Shown: positions 33,659-43,050 of the stretch, in pieces
How the letters are laid out: the number at the start of each line of letters is the position of its first letter
Numbering within the stretch: the first letter of the stretch is position 1
Origin: an uncultured Saprospiraceae bacterium
Lineage (GTDB): Bacteria > Bacteroidota > Bacteroidia > Chitinophagales > Saprospiraceae
Assembly (NCBI GenBank): GCA_937926205.1
Contig: CALEYL010000025.1
Coordinates: 1 to 49,385 of the forward strand
Direction: 5' to 3'
Length of the DNA stretch: 49,385 nt
The notes under the pieces: model-generated
What the model saw: the letters and a program-made list of their open reading frames with translations, nothing else
Told to the model about the DNA's origin: nothing
The model's database searches: none
Position numbers and translations under genes: made by a program

Positions 33659-34588
33659 ATGCCGCCAAAGCTTTCCGTTGTTGTAACGGTTTACAACGAA
33701 GCACCCAATATCCGGCCATTAGTGGAACGCATTTCCGAGGCTCTGGAGGGAATAGATTATGAAATCCTGTACGTTGATGACGGCTCAACCGACGACACCC
33801 TCAAGGAGTTATACAGCATTCCGCACTCCCGTTTGCGGGTTGTGGAATTTCGCAAAAACTATGGCCAGAGTCTAGCTCTCATGGCCGGGATCGATTATGC
33901 ACGGGGCGAATACATTGCGACCCTGGACGGTGATCTTCAAAATGATCCCTCTGATATTCCTGCCATGATGGAATTGGCAGAAACCGGCAATTGGGATCTG
34001 GTTGCCGGCGAACGCGTCAATCGCCAGGATGGCTTTTTCCTGCGAAAAATTCCCAGCCGCCTGGCCAATTTCATGATTCGGAACGCTTCTGGCGTAAACC
34101 TGCGCGATTATGGTTGCGCACTGAAGGTATTTCGCGGCGAACTTGCGAAAGAGTTGGGCTTATACGGCGAATTGCACCGCTTTATCCCGGTGCTGGCTCA
34201 CCAGGAGGGCGCCCGAATCACTCAGATACCGGTAAAACACCATGCCCGCCGGTTTGGACAATCAAAATATGGACTTGGCCGCACGTTCAAAGTCATCAGC
34301 GACCTGTTGTTGATGCTTTTTTTTAAGCGCTACATGCAGGCGCCCATGCACCTTTTCGGCAATACGGGCGTGCTGTTGTTTGGCATCGGCGCGATCATCA
34401 ACTTATACCTCATCGTGTTAAAAATACTGGGACACGACATCTGGGGTAAGCCGCTGATGATCCTCGGGTTGATGTTGATACTTGCGGGTATCCAGCTCAT
34501 CACTGTGGGCATTGTCATTGAAATCCAGATGCGTACCTATTTTGAATCGCAGCAAAAACGTCCATATAAAGTACGGAAAGTTACCTAA
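33659..34588 (+). CDS. GT2 family glycosyltransferase (polyprenyl-phosphate type)
   Basis: 309 residues from the ATG at 33659, which starts at the canonical MPPKLSVVVTVYNEAPNI; upstream ATGs add residues unlike the family. The GT-A core has VDDGSTDDT (about 39-47), the DxD-like LDGDLQNDP, and RRFGQSKYGLGR near the membrane. Two C-terminal membrane segments follow (about 225-285). This fits the DPM/ArnC/GtrB group, which transfers a sugar from a nucleotide donor to polyprenyl phosphate at the inner membrane. The sugar is not predictable. The Nramp-like gene follows after 12 bp. Confidence 0.88.
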   Translation: MPPKLSVVVTVYNEAPNIRPLVERISEALEGIDYEILYVDDGSTDDTLKELYSIPHSRLRVVEFRKNYGQSLALMAGIDYARGEYIATLDGDLQNDPSDIPAMMELAETGNWDLVAGERVNRQDGFFLRKIPSRLANFMIRNASGVNLRDYGCALKVFRGELAKELGLYGELHRFIPVLAHQEGARITQIPVKHHARRFGQSKYGLGRTFKVISDLLLMLFFKRYMQAPMHLFGNTGVLLFGIGAIINLYLIVLKILGHDIWGKPLMILGLMLILAGIQLITVGIVIEIQMRTYFESQQKRPYKVRKVT

Positions 34589-34600
34589 CTCAAAGCAAGC

Positions 34601-35908
34601 ATGTCCAAGCGCATCACATTTGCAAAAGGTTTGTCAGGCGCCCTTTTTTGGTCGGTCATTTCTGCAGCTTTCATTGGCCCGGGAACGGTAACCACGGCTT
34701 CGAAAGCCGGAGCAGCCTTTCAGTTACAACTGCTTTGGACACTGATTTTTTCGATATTGGCGACCATTCTCCTTCAGGAAGCAGCGGCAAGGATTGCCAT
34801 AGGTTCTGGCAAAAGCCTGGGGCAGATTCTTGCTGAAAAATACAGCGATGGCCCCGGACGGCGTATCTGTGTCGCCTTGTTTGGGGCTGTGGCGATGGGG
34901 TGTGCCGCCTACCAGGCCGGGAATATTCTGGGAGCTGTATCTGGTCTTGAGATCATCAGCAGTGTGCCACGCCGATGGCTCACCCTCGCCGTAGGAATCA
35001 TCGCTGTAGCGCTGCTTTGGAGCGGCAGGTTTAAAGTCATCGCCCGCTTGCTGGGCCTGGTCGTTTTACTGATGGGCATTGCGTTTTTTGCAGTAGCGAT
35101 GCAAACCAATTTTACAGCAACCAATTATGTGAATGCGTTGGCGCCTTCCCTGCCCGAAGGTTCCTTATTGCTGATCATCGGGTTGATCGGAACGACCATG
35201 GTCCCTTACAACCTCTTTTTAGCTTCAGGTATTGGCCGGGACCAGTCGCTGCCCGAAATGCGCTGGGGCATCAGCATAGCCGTTTTGATCGGTGGCATGA
35301 TATCCATGGCCATTCTCGTGGCGGGTACTTTTGCCCCACTTGACTTTAGTTTTCCGGCACTGGCGACAACCCTGGGGGCGCAACTCGGACCATGGGCAGC
35401 CTCTCTGTTTGCTTTCGGATTGTTTGCGGCGGGCGCCAGTTCTGCCATTACGGCGCCATTGGCAGCTGCGGTAGCGGGGCAAAGCCTTCTGGGAGAAGGC
35501 AAGCCCGGATGGCAGGGCAACGGGCGTTGGTTTCGCGCCACCTGGGGCCTTGTACTGGCAACAGGTCTGTTGTTCGGGATGCTGGAAGTAAAGCCCATTC
35601 CCATCATCATTGCTGCGCAGGCAGTGAATGGTTTGTTGCTGCCCCTGGTTGCAGCATTTCTCTTGCTGGCTGTAAATGACCATGCACTATTGCCCGCCGG
35701 TTATCGGAATGCAGTCTGGCACAATGTTGCCATGCTTACTATTACCGGCATTGTTTTTTGCCTTGGAATGAACCAGGTCTGGAGTGCGCTGAAAAACCTC
35801 TTTTCTTCGATAGATACAAGCGCTGCGTGGTTATGGGCGATCAATATTGTCGTGACGGCGGCGGCCTTGTTGCTGCTGGGCAGGCGGCTTTCCTGGCGGA
35901 GAACATGA
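34601..35908 (+). CDS. divergent Nramp-family transporter
   Basis: 435 residues with about 11 hydrophobic segments, Nramp (SLC11) length and topology. TM1 reads FIGPGTVTTASKAG, so residues 26-29 are GPGT instead of the canonical DPGN metal ligands. In TM6 the usual MPH becomes VPY (MVPYNLFLASG, residues 200-210), with the Met displaced by one. The remaining family pattern is kept (SSAITAPLAAAVAGQSLLG, then AVNGLLLPLVAAFLLLA). Canonical Mn/Fe transport therefore cannot be assumed; a different cation or another substrate is likely. It follows the glycosyltransferase by 12 bp. Confidence 0.82.
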   Translation: MSKRITFAKGLSGALFWSVISAAFIGPGTVTTASKAGAAFQLQLLWTLIFSILATILLQEAAARIAIGSGKSLGQILAEKYSDGPGRRICVALFGAVAMGCAAYQAGNILGAVSGLEIISSVPRRWLTLAVGIIAVALLWSGRFKVIARLLGLVVLLMGIAFFAVAMQTNFTATNYVNALAPSLPEGSLLLIIGLIGTTMVPYNLFLASGIGRDQSLPEMRWGISIAVLIGGMISMAILVAGTFAPLDFSFPALATTLGAQLGPWAASLFAFGLFAAGASSAITAPLAAAVAGQSLLGEGKPGWQGNGRWFRATWGLVLATGLLFGMLEVKPIPIIIAAQAVNGLLLPLVAAFLLLAVNDHALLPAGYRNAVWHNVAMLTITGIVFCLGMNQVWSALKNLFSSIDTSAAWLWAINIVVTAAALLLLGRRLSWRRT

Positions 35909-36036
35909 GGTTTTTTAACCTTTGGCTTTGGTTTGATGACTTCTGTTTGGGGGCAAGCATAATGCAGCTATCGGGTTTTGAGACTCCCTTGTTCAAGGTG
36001 TCCCGGAAAGTACGCGGAGGGCGCTGAGTAGTGTCA

Positions 36037-36083
36037 GTCCATTTAGCCTAATGTCTGAGCTATCGGATTCTAAAGCTCGGACA
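36037..36083. repeat. stem-loop repeat, copy 2
   Basis: GTCCATTT and ATGTCTGAG in the same spacing as at 21560-21582 (18 of 23 positions). The stem is TGTCTGAGCT (36052-36061) with AGCTCGGACA (36074-36083), one G-U pair. It sits between the convergent ends of the Nramp-like and cytochrome genes, so it may terminate both. Confidence 0.5.
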
Positions 36084-36087
36084 ATAC

Positions 36088-37482
36088 TCACAGGGTCTTC
36101 AAATACTCAATAACAGCCTTCCGTTCTTCTTTGCTGAGTTTATCGCCGAAATAATGTCCCTGATTGCTGTAACCCGGCAAAGTGGTATCAAACGTCCATT
36201 TACCTTTTGGCTTTTCAGGCCGCTCGTAGCGCCACCCCACTTTTTCGTAATCATAATCCGTACTTTCGCCGGATCGGCTCCAGTAAACAGGACGTTGTGG
36301 GCTGTTGAGCAGGTCTTCAAGTGTGGGTACGGAGCCATTGTGGAGATAAGGAGCGGTGATCCAGATGCCGTCAAGAGGCGGCGCTACATAGCCGGTGTCA
36401 GGCTCAAACCACGAGCGTGGCTCCGATTGGGCAAACCAGCTGCTGTTGTACCATTCTATGATACCGGACTGCATGCCGTTGACTGCATAGAGCGGATCGG
36501 TTTTGACAACATTTAGCGAAACCAGCTTATTAGGATAGGTTTCCGTTGCGCCATAAGTACCGTGGCAGCCACTGCAATGTTCCATGAAAATTACCTCGCC
36601 TTTTGCGGCAAGGACCTGGTCAATGGGTTTTGAATAGTGCGGCGGTTCCAGGGATTGCACCCATGCGACAACGTCCCTGAAGTGGGCGACTGCTTTTCTG
36701 GCTGCTGCACTGTCGGGAATACCGAGGACAGAAGCCTGAAACAGTAGTTTAGAAAAATCCCCGCGACCGACGCCATTGTAATAAAGTGCATTTTTTTTCT
36801 TTACATGCCACAGTGGGGGAACATCAGATGCAATGGGGTAGTCCGGAATCTCGTAATTGGCCTGTTTTTGGTAAGTCAAATCTACCGGATTCCGATAGTT
36901 CATACAGGCTTCAGCCAGACGAAAAGCCGGATTGCCTCCAGGCTGGTTGGTGACAATGTGGGGGGCCATTTTTCGAAAATAATGCCCAAAGTCCTCATAT
37001 GCCTGCCACTCTTTTGATTTTTTTGAATATTTGACGTTCATGCCGGCGTTGATGACACGGGCTGCCGTCAGGAAATCTTTTCGATAATCAGAAAAGCTGT
37101 TGCCCATGCCAATGACCATATTGCCTTCAAACCAGCTTGCATGACAGGTAAAGCAGTTACCACTTGCTACAGTAGCGCCGTTGGCTGCTTCAAAAACATT
37201 GAGCATGTAGGGGGCATAAGCATTAATCCCTTCTCTTTTTAAAATGGCATCCGGTTTTTTGAGCATCCGCTTTTTGATAAGTGCATAAGGGATGCCCGAG
37301 CCGATGTAATCGCCGTAGATGAGATAATGCAGCCCGGCTTCGGCATTGCCTTCTCCTGACTGAAAAGTAACGGGTAAGGTTTTGGTACGCCAGGTGGTAT
37401 TGCCCACAGGATTCGGCGGCCCCTTGTAAGCACCGCAAGCTGCAATGACCAGCATTCCCAAAAGTACAAGAACCTTTTTCAC
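36088..37482 (-). CDS. di-haem cytochrome c, RoxA-like
   Basis: 464 residues. The lipoprotein-like signal ends LVIAAC (Cys16). Two c-type haem sites: C110-F-T-C-H114 and C303-S-G-C-H307. The C-terminal motif PPLDGIWITAPYLHNGSVPTL with DLLNSPQRP is the hallmark of the RoxA/LatA-like branch of the MauG/cytochrome c peroxidase superfamily, whose founding members are rubber oxygenases. Relatives in Bacteroidota are common and their substrates unknown. It is 14 bp behind the CxxC protein gene and probably cotranscribed with it. Confidence 0.85.
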   Translation of the reverse strand: MKKVLVLLGMLVIAACGAYKGPPNPVGNTTWRTKTLPVTFQSGEGNAEAGLHYLIYGDYIGSGIPYALIKKRMLKKPDAILKREGINAYAPYMLNVFEAANGATVASGNCFTCHASWFEGNMVIGMGNSFSDYRKDFLTAARVINAGMNVKYSKKSKEWQAYEDFGHYFRKMAPHIVTNQPGGNPAFRLAEACMNYRNPVDLTYQKQANYEIPDYPIASDVPPLWHVKKKNALYYNGVGRGDFSKLLFQASVLGIPDSAAARKAVAHFRDVVAWVQSLEPPHYSKPIDQVLAAKGEVIFMEHCSGCHGTYGATETYPNKLVSLNVVKTDPLYAVNGMQSGIIEWYNSSWFAQSEPRSWFEPDTGYVAPPLDGIWITAPYLHNGSVPTLEDLLNSPQRPVYWSRSGESTDYDYEKVGWRYERPEKPKGKWTFDTTLPGYSNQGHYFGDKLSKEERKAVIEYLKTL

Positions 37483-37496
37483 GCCAATAAAATTTA

Positions 37497-37946
37497 CTAA
37501 TTGGTTGTTTTTACCTGTTCCGCATCGCGCAACCCGTAAATCAAACGATTGAAATCGGAACTGTTCAGTTCAAGTTTTCCTTTCAGGGTCACGGCCTCGG
37601 TGGTGTATTTAACCGGCTCTTTTGCAAATACTTCCATTACGGTTTCAGGGCCTGCGCCGCCGCAAAAGAAGCACATGTTGTAGGGGAAAGCCGAGAATAC
37701 AAATTCTTTATGGCCTTTATAACCTTCTACTGGGATGATGTACCCCTTCACGGTGACTACCTTGCCCTCCATGGCTTTGATTTCATCACTGAATACCGGT
37801 ACATCAACCTTAAAACCCAGCATTTCGTCGTATTGCTTCTTGTAAGTAAGCTTGGAGAGCGTCTTCCAAAGGTATTCCTGTGCAAAAGCCTGGCTTCCGA
37901 AGCCGGCGATCATCAGGGTGAACGATAAAACAAGAATCTTTTTCAT
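37497..37946 (-). CDS. exported CxxC protein (DUF3299-like)
   Basis: 149 residues with a signal peptide (MKKILVLSFTLMIAGFGSQAFA|Q). The core is VVTVKGYIIPVEGYKGHKEF, then PYNMCFFCGGAGPE with C92 and C95. The OB-like VKGY and the CxxC-GGAGPE loop suggest a DUF3299-type periplasmic protein, a family sometimes linked to metal or haem handling. The gene opens a two-gene unit with a di-haem cytochrome, so a role in its maturation or electron supply is plausible but unproven. Confidence 0.65.
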   Translation of the reverse strand: MKKILVLSFTLMIAGFGSQAFAQEYLWKTLSKLTYKKQYDEMLGFKVDVPVFSDEIKAMEGKVVTVKGYIIPVEGYKGHKEFVFSAFPYNMCFFCGGAGPETVMEVFAKEPVKYTTEAVTLKGKLELNSSDFNRLIYGLRDAEQVKTTN

Positions 37947-38141
37947 ATTACTTTATAGTATTGATCAATGAGATACAAAAGCTGAAACAGGTTGCTTTAC
38001 AGACTAAACCTGCAAAAGGCAAAGATAGTTGTAAAGTCGCTTTTACCACATAGTTCAAAGGTGGGGTTTTTACAATTGCCCGCGCCCGGCATACTGTTTG
38101 CTAATCACACCCGGCCTGGGTTTGACTATGTGGCGATACCA

Positions 38142-40073
38142 TCACTTTCCAAACACGACAAACTCTGTTCTCCTGTTCTGTTGCCTGCCTTCCGGCGTTT
38201 CGTTGTCAGCTACAGGTTTTATTTCTCCAAACCCCTTGAATCGCAGACGATCAGCAGCGATGCCGTTTTGGATGAGGTAATCATAAACCGATTTGGCACG
38301 CTGTTCAGAAAGGCGCAGATTGTCCGCTTCCGGCCCTACATTGTCTGTATGGCCATTGATCTGAATTTTCAGTTTTGGTTGTTCATTGAGCAGTTGTTTC
38401 AGGCGCTCCAGTTCCGTTTTAGATTCGGGTTTTAACTGAGCGGAGCCGCTTTCAAAAAAAACATTGCGCAGCACAACTGGTTTGTTTTCAGCTCCGCCGG
38501 CTACTTCTGCTTTCACCGCAGATAAACCGATTTTCAGCAGGAATGGTTTATCGGCATGGGCAACTTCGTTCAATTCGAAATATTCGGAAGAGAAGAGGTA
38601 GTCAGGCATAGAAACATTCATGGCATACGCATTTCCGCTGGGCAGGCAAACCAGAAACTCCCCCTTTTCATCAGTGGCAGCCACTGTATAAGTTTTTCCA
38701 CTTTGCAAATCCGTAACGACAACCTGTGCACCGGATAGTGGTTTTTTTGTCTCCTCATCAAAAACCTTTGCTTTTGCGTAGGTGACTGGTATAGGTTGCG
38801 CTGCGGCGTAAAGAGGGAACTGGTAGAGGTCAACACCGCCGCTACCTGAAGCGTTGTCACCGGAATAATAAGCGGTTTGACCGTCCAGGCTGACTACCAG
38901 GGCGCCTTCATTAGCTGTTGTATTGATCGGATAGCCCAAATTTTGAGGATTTGACCAGGTTTTACTGGCCGTTTTTCTGGAAAAAAACAGGTCATACCCA
39001 CCCATACCCGGATGCCCTTCCGACATAAAATACAGGGTTTGCCCATCAGGATGGATAAATGGAGAAGCCTCATTGTCCGGGGTATTGATGGAATCGCCGA
39101 GGTTCACCGGATCGCTCCAGCGACCACTGTTTTGACGATAGCTCACCCAAATATCCCTTCCGCCTTTTCCTCCGGCGCGTTCACTGGCAAAATAAAGCGT
39201 CCGGCCATCTGCGGAAAGCGAAGGCTGCGACTCCCAGGCGCCGGTATTTACCGGGCTGCCCATGTTGACGGGCTCCGTCCAGGTGTCGTTGCGCCATTCC
39301 GACAAGTAGAGGTCACAACTGCCCATGGCGCCCATTCTGTTGCAGGCTGTGAAAACGAGTAGCCTGCCATCTGCAGAAAGTGCCTGAGCGCCTTCGTTTT
39401 GGGGCGTATTCACAGCTTCAATGGGTTCTCCTTTCTGCCAGAAATTGTCAATCAGGCGACTGGCGTACAGATCTTCGCGCCCCTTAATCCGTACTGTGTA
39501 AATCAACAGGTTGCCCTCGGCTGTAAACACCGGCAAAGATTCGTCATCCGCTGTGTTTACTTCACCAGGCAGTGATTTTGGTTCGAAAGGCATGGGGTGT
39601 TTCACTGCTTCAGCTGCGAACCGGGCATTTTTCAGGTATTTTTCAGCGCGTGCCCGTGTGGGGGACGGTTTGGGATCTGATTTCAAATAACGGTCAAAAT
39701 ATGCGGCTGCTGCTTCAAAGTGATCCTGTTTCCAGGCGCTCATAGCTACCTGGTAAAGGGTGTTTGGACGGTATGCAGGATCCATTGCCAATGCTTTTTC
39801 GTAAGCCTGAACGGCATCGGCATAACGACTCAGGTCGTAGTAAATGGCTCCCTGCAAAAGCACCGCGTCAATGAATTTCGGATCTGCGCTGAGGCTTTTT
39901 TCAACGGATTCCAGCGCCTCAGACAATTGAGAAGCGCGGCTCAGCGCAATGGCTTTGTCATAGAGCTTTTTTGCTTTGCCGGAAGTTGTTTTTTCTGTAG
40001 TATAGGTTTGCGAAAAGGCGGTTGTTGCTGAAAAAGAAATCAGCATGCAAAACAGAAATGGATGGAGTTTCAT
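38142..40073 (-). CDS. PorE-like OmpA/beta-propeller/TPR protein 1
   Basis: 643 residues with a signal peptide (ending TTAFSQ). In order: TPR repeats (about 30-150; DPKFIDAVLLQGAIYYDLSRYADAVQAYEKAL), a PD40/WD40-like six-bladed propeller (about 175-420; repeated SADGRTLYFASERAGGKGGRDIW-like blades), a carboxypeptidase-like CRD (about 430-500) and a C-terminal OmpA peptidoglycan-binding domain (FFESGSAQLKPESKTELERL, NGHTDNVG, NLRLSEQRAKSVYDYL, NRRTEFVV). This is the PorE architecture, which anchors the T9SS to peptidoglycan. Several paralogues per genome are usual, so T9SS membership is not certain. Confidence 0.85.
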   Translation of the reverse strand: MKLHPFLFCMLISFSATTAFSQTYTTEKTTSGKAKKLYDKAIALSRASQLSEALESVEKSLSADPKFIDAVLLQGAIYYDLSRYADAVQAYEKALAMDPAYRPNTLYQVAMSAWKQDHFEAAAAYFDRYLKSDPKPSPTRARAEKYLKNARFAAEAVKHPMPFEPKSLPGEVNTADDESLPVFTAEGNLLIYTVRIKGREDLYASRLIDNFWQKGEPIEAVNTPQNEGAQALSADGRLLVFTACNRMGAMGSCDLYLSEWRNDTWTEPVNMGSPVNTGAWESQPSLSADGRTLYFASERAGGKGGRDIWVSYRQNSGRWSDPVNLGDSINTPDNEASPFIHPDGQTLYFMSEGHPGMGGYDLFFSRKTASKTWSNPQNLGYPINTTANEGALVVSLDGQTAYYSGDNASGSGGVDLYQFPLYAAAQPIPVTYAKAKVFDEETKKPLSGAQVVVTDLQSGKTYTVAATDEKGEFLVCLPSGNAYAMNVSMPDYLFSSEYFELNEVAHADKPFLLKIGLSAVKAEVAGGAENKPVVLRNVFFESGSAQLKPESKTELERLKQLLNEQPKLKIQINGHTDNVGPEADNLRLSEQRAKSVYDYLIQNGIAADRLRFKGFGEIKPVADNETPEGRQQNRRTEFVVFGK

Positions 40074-40226
40074 GACGGAGAATTTTGAGACATCCTCTTT
40101 GAATATCGTCTGCGATAACTATTTGTGACAGGAACTAAACGAATGTTGGAGCGAAAGATTTGAAAAGGCAGTGAATTTTATTGGAGTAGAAAGGTATGGA
40201 GCCATTTTTAGCGTTCCTGCAATAAT

Positions 40227-40270
40227 AAAAAACCGCCTGTTCCTTCGTTTGAAGAGGCAGGCGGTTTTTT
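40227..40270 (-). terminator. terminator of the TPR gene
   Basis: AAAAAACCGCCTG (40227-40239) and CAGGCGGTTTTTT (40258-40270) form a 13-bp stem with further pairing (CTTC/GAAG) in the loop. It lies 18 bp past the TPR stop codon at 40289 and ends in a T-run on the minus strand. Confidence 0.8.
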
Positions 40271-40288
40271 ATTTTAAATTGGTACTAT

Positions 40289-41308
40289 TTATTTCACTTC
40301 TTCAAGCAACTCTGCGGCGCGGGTCAGGCCCTGATCGGCAGCCGCTTTCCAGTCGCGCAGGTAGCCGCTTTGGCCTCCCTGGCGCAGGGCCATGCCACGG
40401 TGAAGGAGCAATTCGGCATCTTCTGCATCCCCTTCATTGTATTTGGCCTCCAATGCACTATTGAAGGCTTTTTGGGCTTCAGCGGGTTCGTTAAGCGCCA
40501 TGAGCGCCTTGCCGTAATTGAACCAGGCTTTCCGTAGTTTTTCGAAATTCGGATTATCAGGGGTAAAAGCCCGTAACGTAAAGAATTTCAGCTCAGTGGC
40601 AGCTTCCTTGTATTCTTCACGGCGCAGATGGCATTCAGCTTTCAGGCGGCGTGCATTCCAGTGAATAGGCTGCAAAGGAATGGATAACTTGATGGCTCTT
40701 TCGAGTTCTGCTATCGCATCGCCATCCCTTTTCTGCATAATCCGTATGGCAGCACGGCCAACAAATGGTTCCGGACGGGAAGCGTTAATGGCGATGCACT
40801 TGGTGTAGTCTTCAAGTGCTTCTGTATAATTTTTCAGGCGGTAGTTCAGATAGCCACGGCGCTCATAAGCCAGAGCGTGGCGTTCGTACTTTTCAATAGC
40901 CGTATTCAGCGCAGCGATGGCTTCGTTTTCACGACCTTCTTCCTTGATGAGTTTTCTTCCGGCAAGAAAAGATTGCACGGCAACTTTTTCGCTTTTCGGC
41001 TCAATGGTTGCCTGCTTGATAACCTGGCCATTTTCCGTCATCCATGCAGAAAGATCGCCTGCGACGGCAAACTGGGCAATGTATTCCAGCAGTTTGATGG
41101 TATTGTCCCAGCTTTTGAAAGTAGACTGCCCAATATAGCGCGGGATGTTGAGGGTGGCAGTTTCCTCTATAAAAATATCCTCACACTTAAACAGCACGTC
41201 CATCCGGTAGTGGGTTTCCGCACGCTGGGTGTAAGTTTTTGTCACATAATCATAGTTTCGGGCATTGCCGAATTCCAGACAACCTGAAATAATAGTCTTG
41301 TGTATCAT
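40289..41308 (-). CDS. cytoplasmic TPR-repeat protein
   Basis: 339 residues with no signal peptide. Residues 1-110 form a conserved-looking N-terminal region (GNARNYDYVTKTYTQRAETH, FKSWDNTIKLLEYIAQFAVAG). From about 115 on are TPR repeats (ALAYERRGYLNYRLKNYTEALEDYTKCIAINASRPEPF, HWNARRLKAECHLRREEYKEAATEL, AWFNYGKALMALNEPAEAQKAFNSAL). It probably scaffolds protein contacts; the partner is unknown. It lies between the PorE-like gene and the radical SAM gene, all on the minus strand, but gaps and the terminator argue for separate transcripts. Confidence 0.8.
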   Translation of the reverse strand: MIHKTIISGCLEFGNARNYDYVTKTYTQRAETHYRMDVLFKCEDIFIEETATLNIPRYIGQSTFKSWDNTIKLLEYIAQFAVAGDLSAWMTENGQVIKQATIEPKSEKVAVQSFLAGRKLIKEEGRENEAIAALNTAIEKYERHALAYERRGYLNYRLKNYTEALEDYTKCIAINASRPEPFVGRAAIRIMQKRDGDAIAELERAIKLSIPLQPIHWNARRLKAECHLRREEYKEAATELKFFTLRAFTPDNPNFEKLRKAWFNYGKALMALNEPAEAQKAFNSALEAKYNEGDAEDAELLLHRGMALRQGGQSGYLRDWKAAADQGLTRAAELLEEVK

Positions 41309-42004
41309 ATCCCGCCTGATTTGAAATATATATAGCCTGATTGCTCGTTATTTGGATTTCATCTGGTCGCTACATAGCAGAACAACTTCATTCTCCCGAA
41401 ATAGTTTTCAGTGAGAATGAAAAAGCACGCTTGTTTTCCCGCATTTTCGGGACGGGTATTATGAAGTAATGTTGTCGTAAAATCTTCGTAGCCTGAAACA
41501 CAGAGAAGCCTTTTTATGCTTCTGCGTTTATTGTTTTCTGAGAGAAAGCCATGTAATTCCCCACTGCATTTTTAGCAGTGACTGGGGTTTGTGGTTTTCA
41601 TGAAAGTCGTGGCAAATAAGTAGGTCGCGGACGTTTTTTCTTTACAAATGCGGTGGATTTGACTTGATGGTCATCTCGTTCACTGTGCTTTCTGTTGCCG
41701 CACTTCAACCACTTCCCTGACAGGAGTGGGCAAAAACATCAAAATAAATTTTAGGTAAAGTCTCGGTTTGCGACCGGATAACAAAGATGCGGATTCTTTT
41801 ATTAGTAAGCAAGTCTTAAGGCATCTTTTTCTCAGCATCTCTGATCTTTTTGAAAAAGAAGGGTTTTTGTACTTTTTATGGCACACGAAGGATTGTTGTT
41901 ATGTTGATGCAAAATATAGATATATGCGTTGGTAAAAGAACTGTTTGATCTTATTAATTTGGCAATGGGGTAATTTTTTTATTTTTTATTTGCCGGGCTT
42001 TGTG
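41309..42004. other. intergenic region, no gene found
   Basis: About 700 bp. A 68-codon minus-strand frame (41680-41886) has no family features. AGAAGC (41504-41509) and GCTTCT (41518-41523) form a weak hairpin. The rest is AT-rich and shows nothing I can support. Confidence 0.5.
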
Positions 42005-43030
42005 TTAAATCCACACTTTGCATCCTTCCGTACAATTGGTGCAAATGTCAATTTGATTTCTTCCCTTCAGCAGTTGTGCCCGGAATTGAGCATAGGCTGA
42101 ATTGTGCCAGATGAGCTTAAGTGTCGTTTCACGCAAAGATCCCATCGGATGATTTGCGTCTTTATCGAAGCAGCATGGAACCACATTGCCGTCCCAGGTA
42201 ATGACACAAGAGTGCCAGAGTTTCCAGCAATGATTGAGTAATTTGTTTTTCACGGAAAAGGTGCCGTCTGTATTCCTGCGGTAACGGGAATAGCGTTCAA
42301 TACTGGGGATAAATTCGTTGCCGTTTTCATAATCATAAACCTGTGCTGTTTTGAGTTTTACCTCGTCAATGCCAATTTCAGCAGCAAGGCGGTACACTTC
42401 GGCGATCTGGTGCTCGTTTGGTCGAACCACGAGGAATTGAAAAACGAGATGCGGGCCTGAAGACTTCAGCGCCTTCTTCCACTTCACCACATTGCGGGCG
42501 CCCTGTAGTACTGTTTCCAGATTGCCGCCCTTTCGGTAGTTTTCATAAACTTCCTGTGTAGTGCCATCTACAGAAATAATCAACCGGTCGAGACCGGACT
42601 CCACCGTCCGTTTTGCATTGGCCTCATTGAGAAAGTGACCATTTGTTGAGGTGATCGTATATATTCCTTTTCGGGAAGCATAGGCTACCATGTCTAAAAA
42701 GCCGGGATTGATATAGGGTTCGCCCTGAAAATAGAATATCAGGAACATCAGGTCGCGGGATACATCATCTATTACTTTACTGAAAAAATCTGCCTTCAGG
42801 TTGCCTGTCGCGCGAGTAAAATTGCGCAAACCACTCGGGCATTCCGGACAGCGCAGGTTACAGGCAGTTGTTGGTTCCACAGACAGGGTGAAAGGCAATC
42901 CCCACTGAACCGGGCGTTTCATCAGCCGGGTTACCTGATAAGAAGCCCATACCAATACCATATTTTGTATGCGTCGAAACCTTAATTTGCGCAACAGGCG
43001 AATGGCATCTTTCCAATACAGTTTTTTCAT
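42005..43030 (-). CDS. radical SAM protein with SPASM domain
   Basis: 341 residues. The [4Fe-4S]/SAM motif is C57-N-L-R-C61-P-E-C64 in VEPTTACNLRCPECPSG. The barrel shows FYFQGEPYINPGFLDMV, TSTNGHFLNE and RLIISVDGTTQEVYENYR. The C-terminal SPASM region has cysteines in LWHSCVITWDGNVVPCCFD and in a terminal CTNCTEGCKVW, giving ligands for auxiliary clusters. SPASM proteins modify peptides, proteins or sugars. A 58-residue ORF ends 20 bp upstream and could be the substrate, but the gene may also be a stand-alone enzyme. Confidence 0.9.
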   Translation of the reverse strand: MKKLYWKDAIRLLRKLRFRRIQNMVLVWASYQVTRLMKRPVQWGLPFTLSVEPTTACNLRCPECPSGLRNFTRATGNLKADFFSKVIDDVSRDLMFLIFYFQGEPYINPGFLDMVAYASRKGIYTITSTNGHFLNEANAKRTVESGLDRLIISVDGTTQEVYENYRKGGNLETVLQGARNVVKWKKALKSSGPHLVFQFLVVRPNEHQIAEVYRLAAEIGIDEVKLKTAQVYDYENGNEFIPSIERYSRYRRNTDGTFSVKNKLLNHCWKLWHSCVITWDGNVVPCCFDKDANHPMGSLRETTLKLIWHNSAYAQFRAQLLKGRNQIDICTNCTEGCKVWI

Positions 43031-43050
43031 AGTCTCCTGATTTCAGGAAT

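Noticed and set aside
41680..41886. 68-codon minus-strand frame in the gap before the TPR gene
   Set aside because: No family features, promoter or neighbour support; rich in Lys and Arg as expected from AT-rich non-coding DNA.
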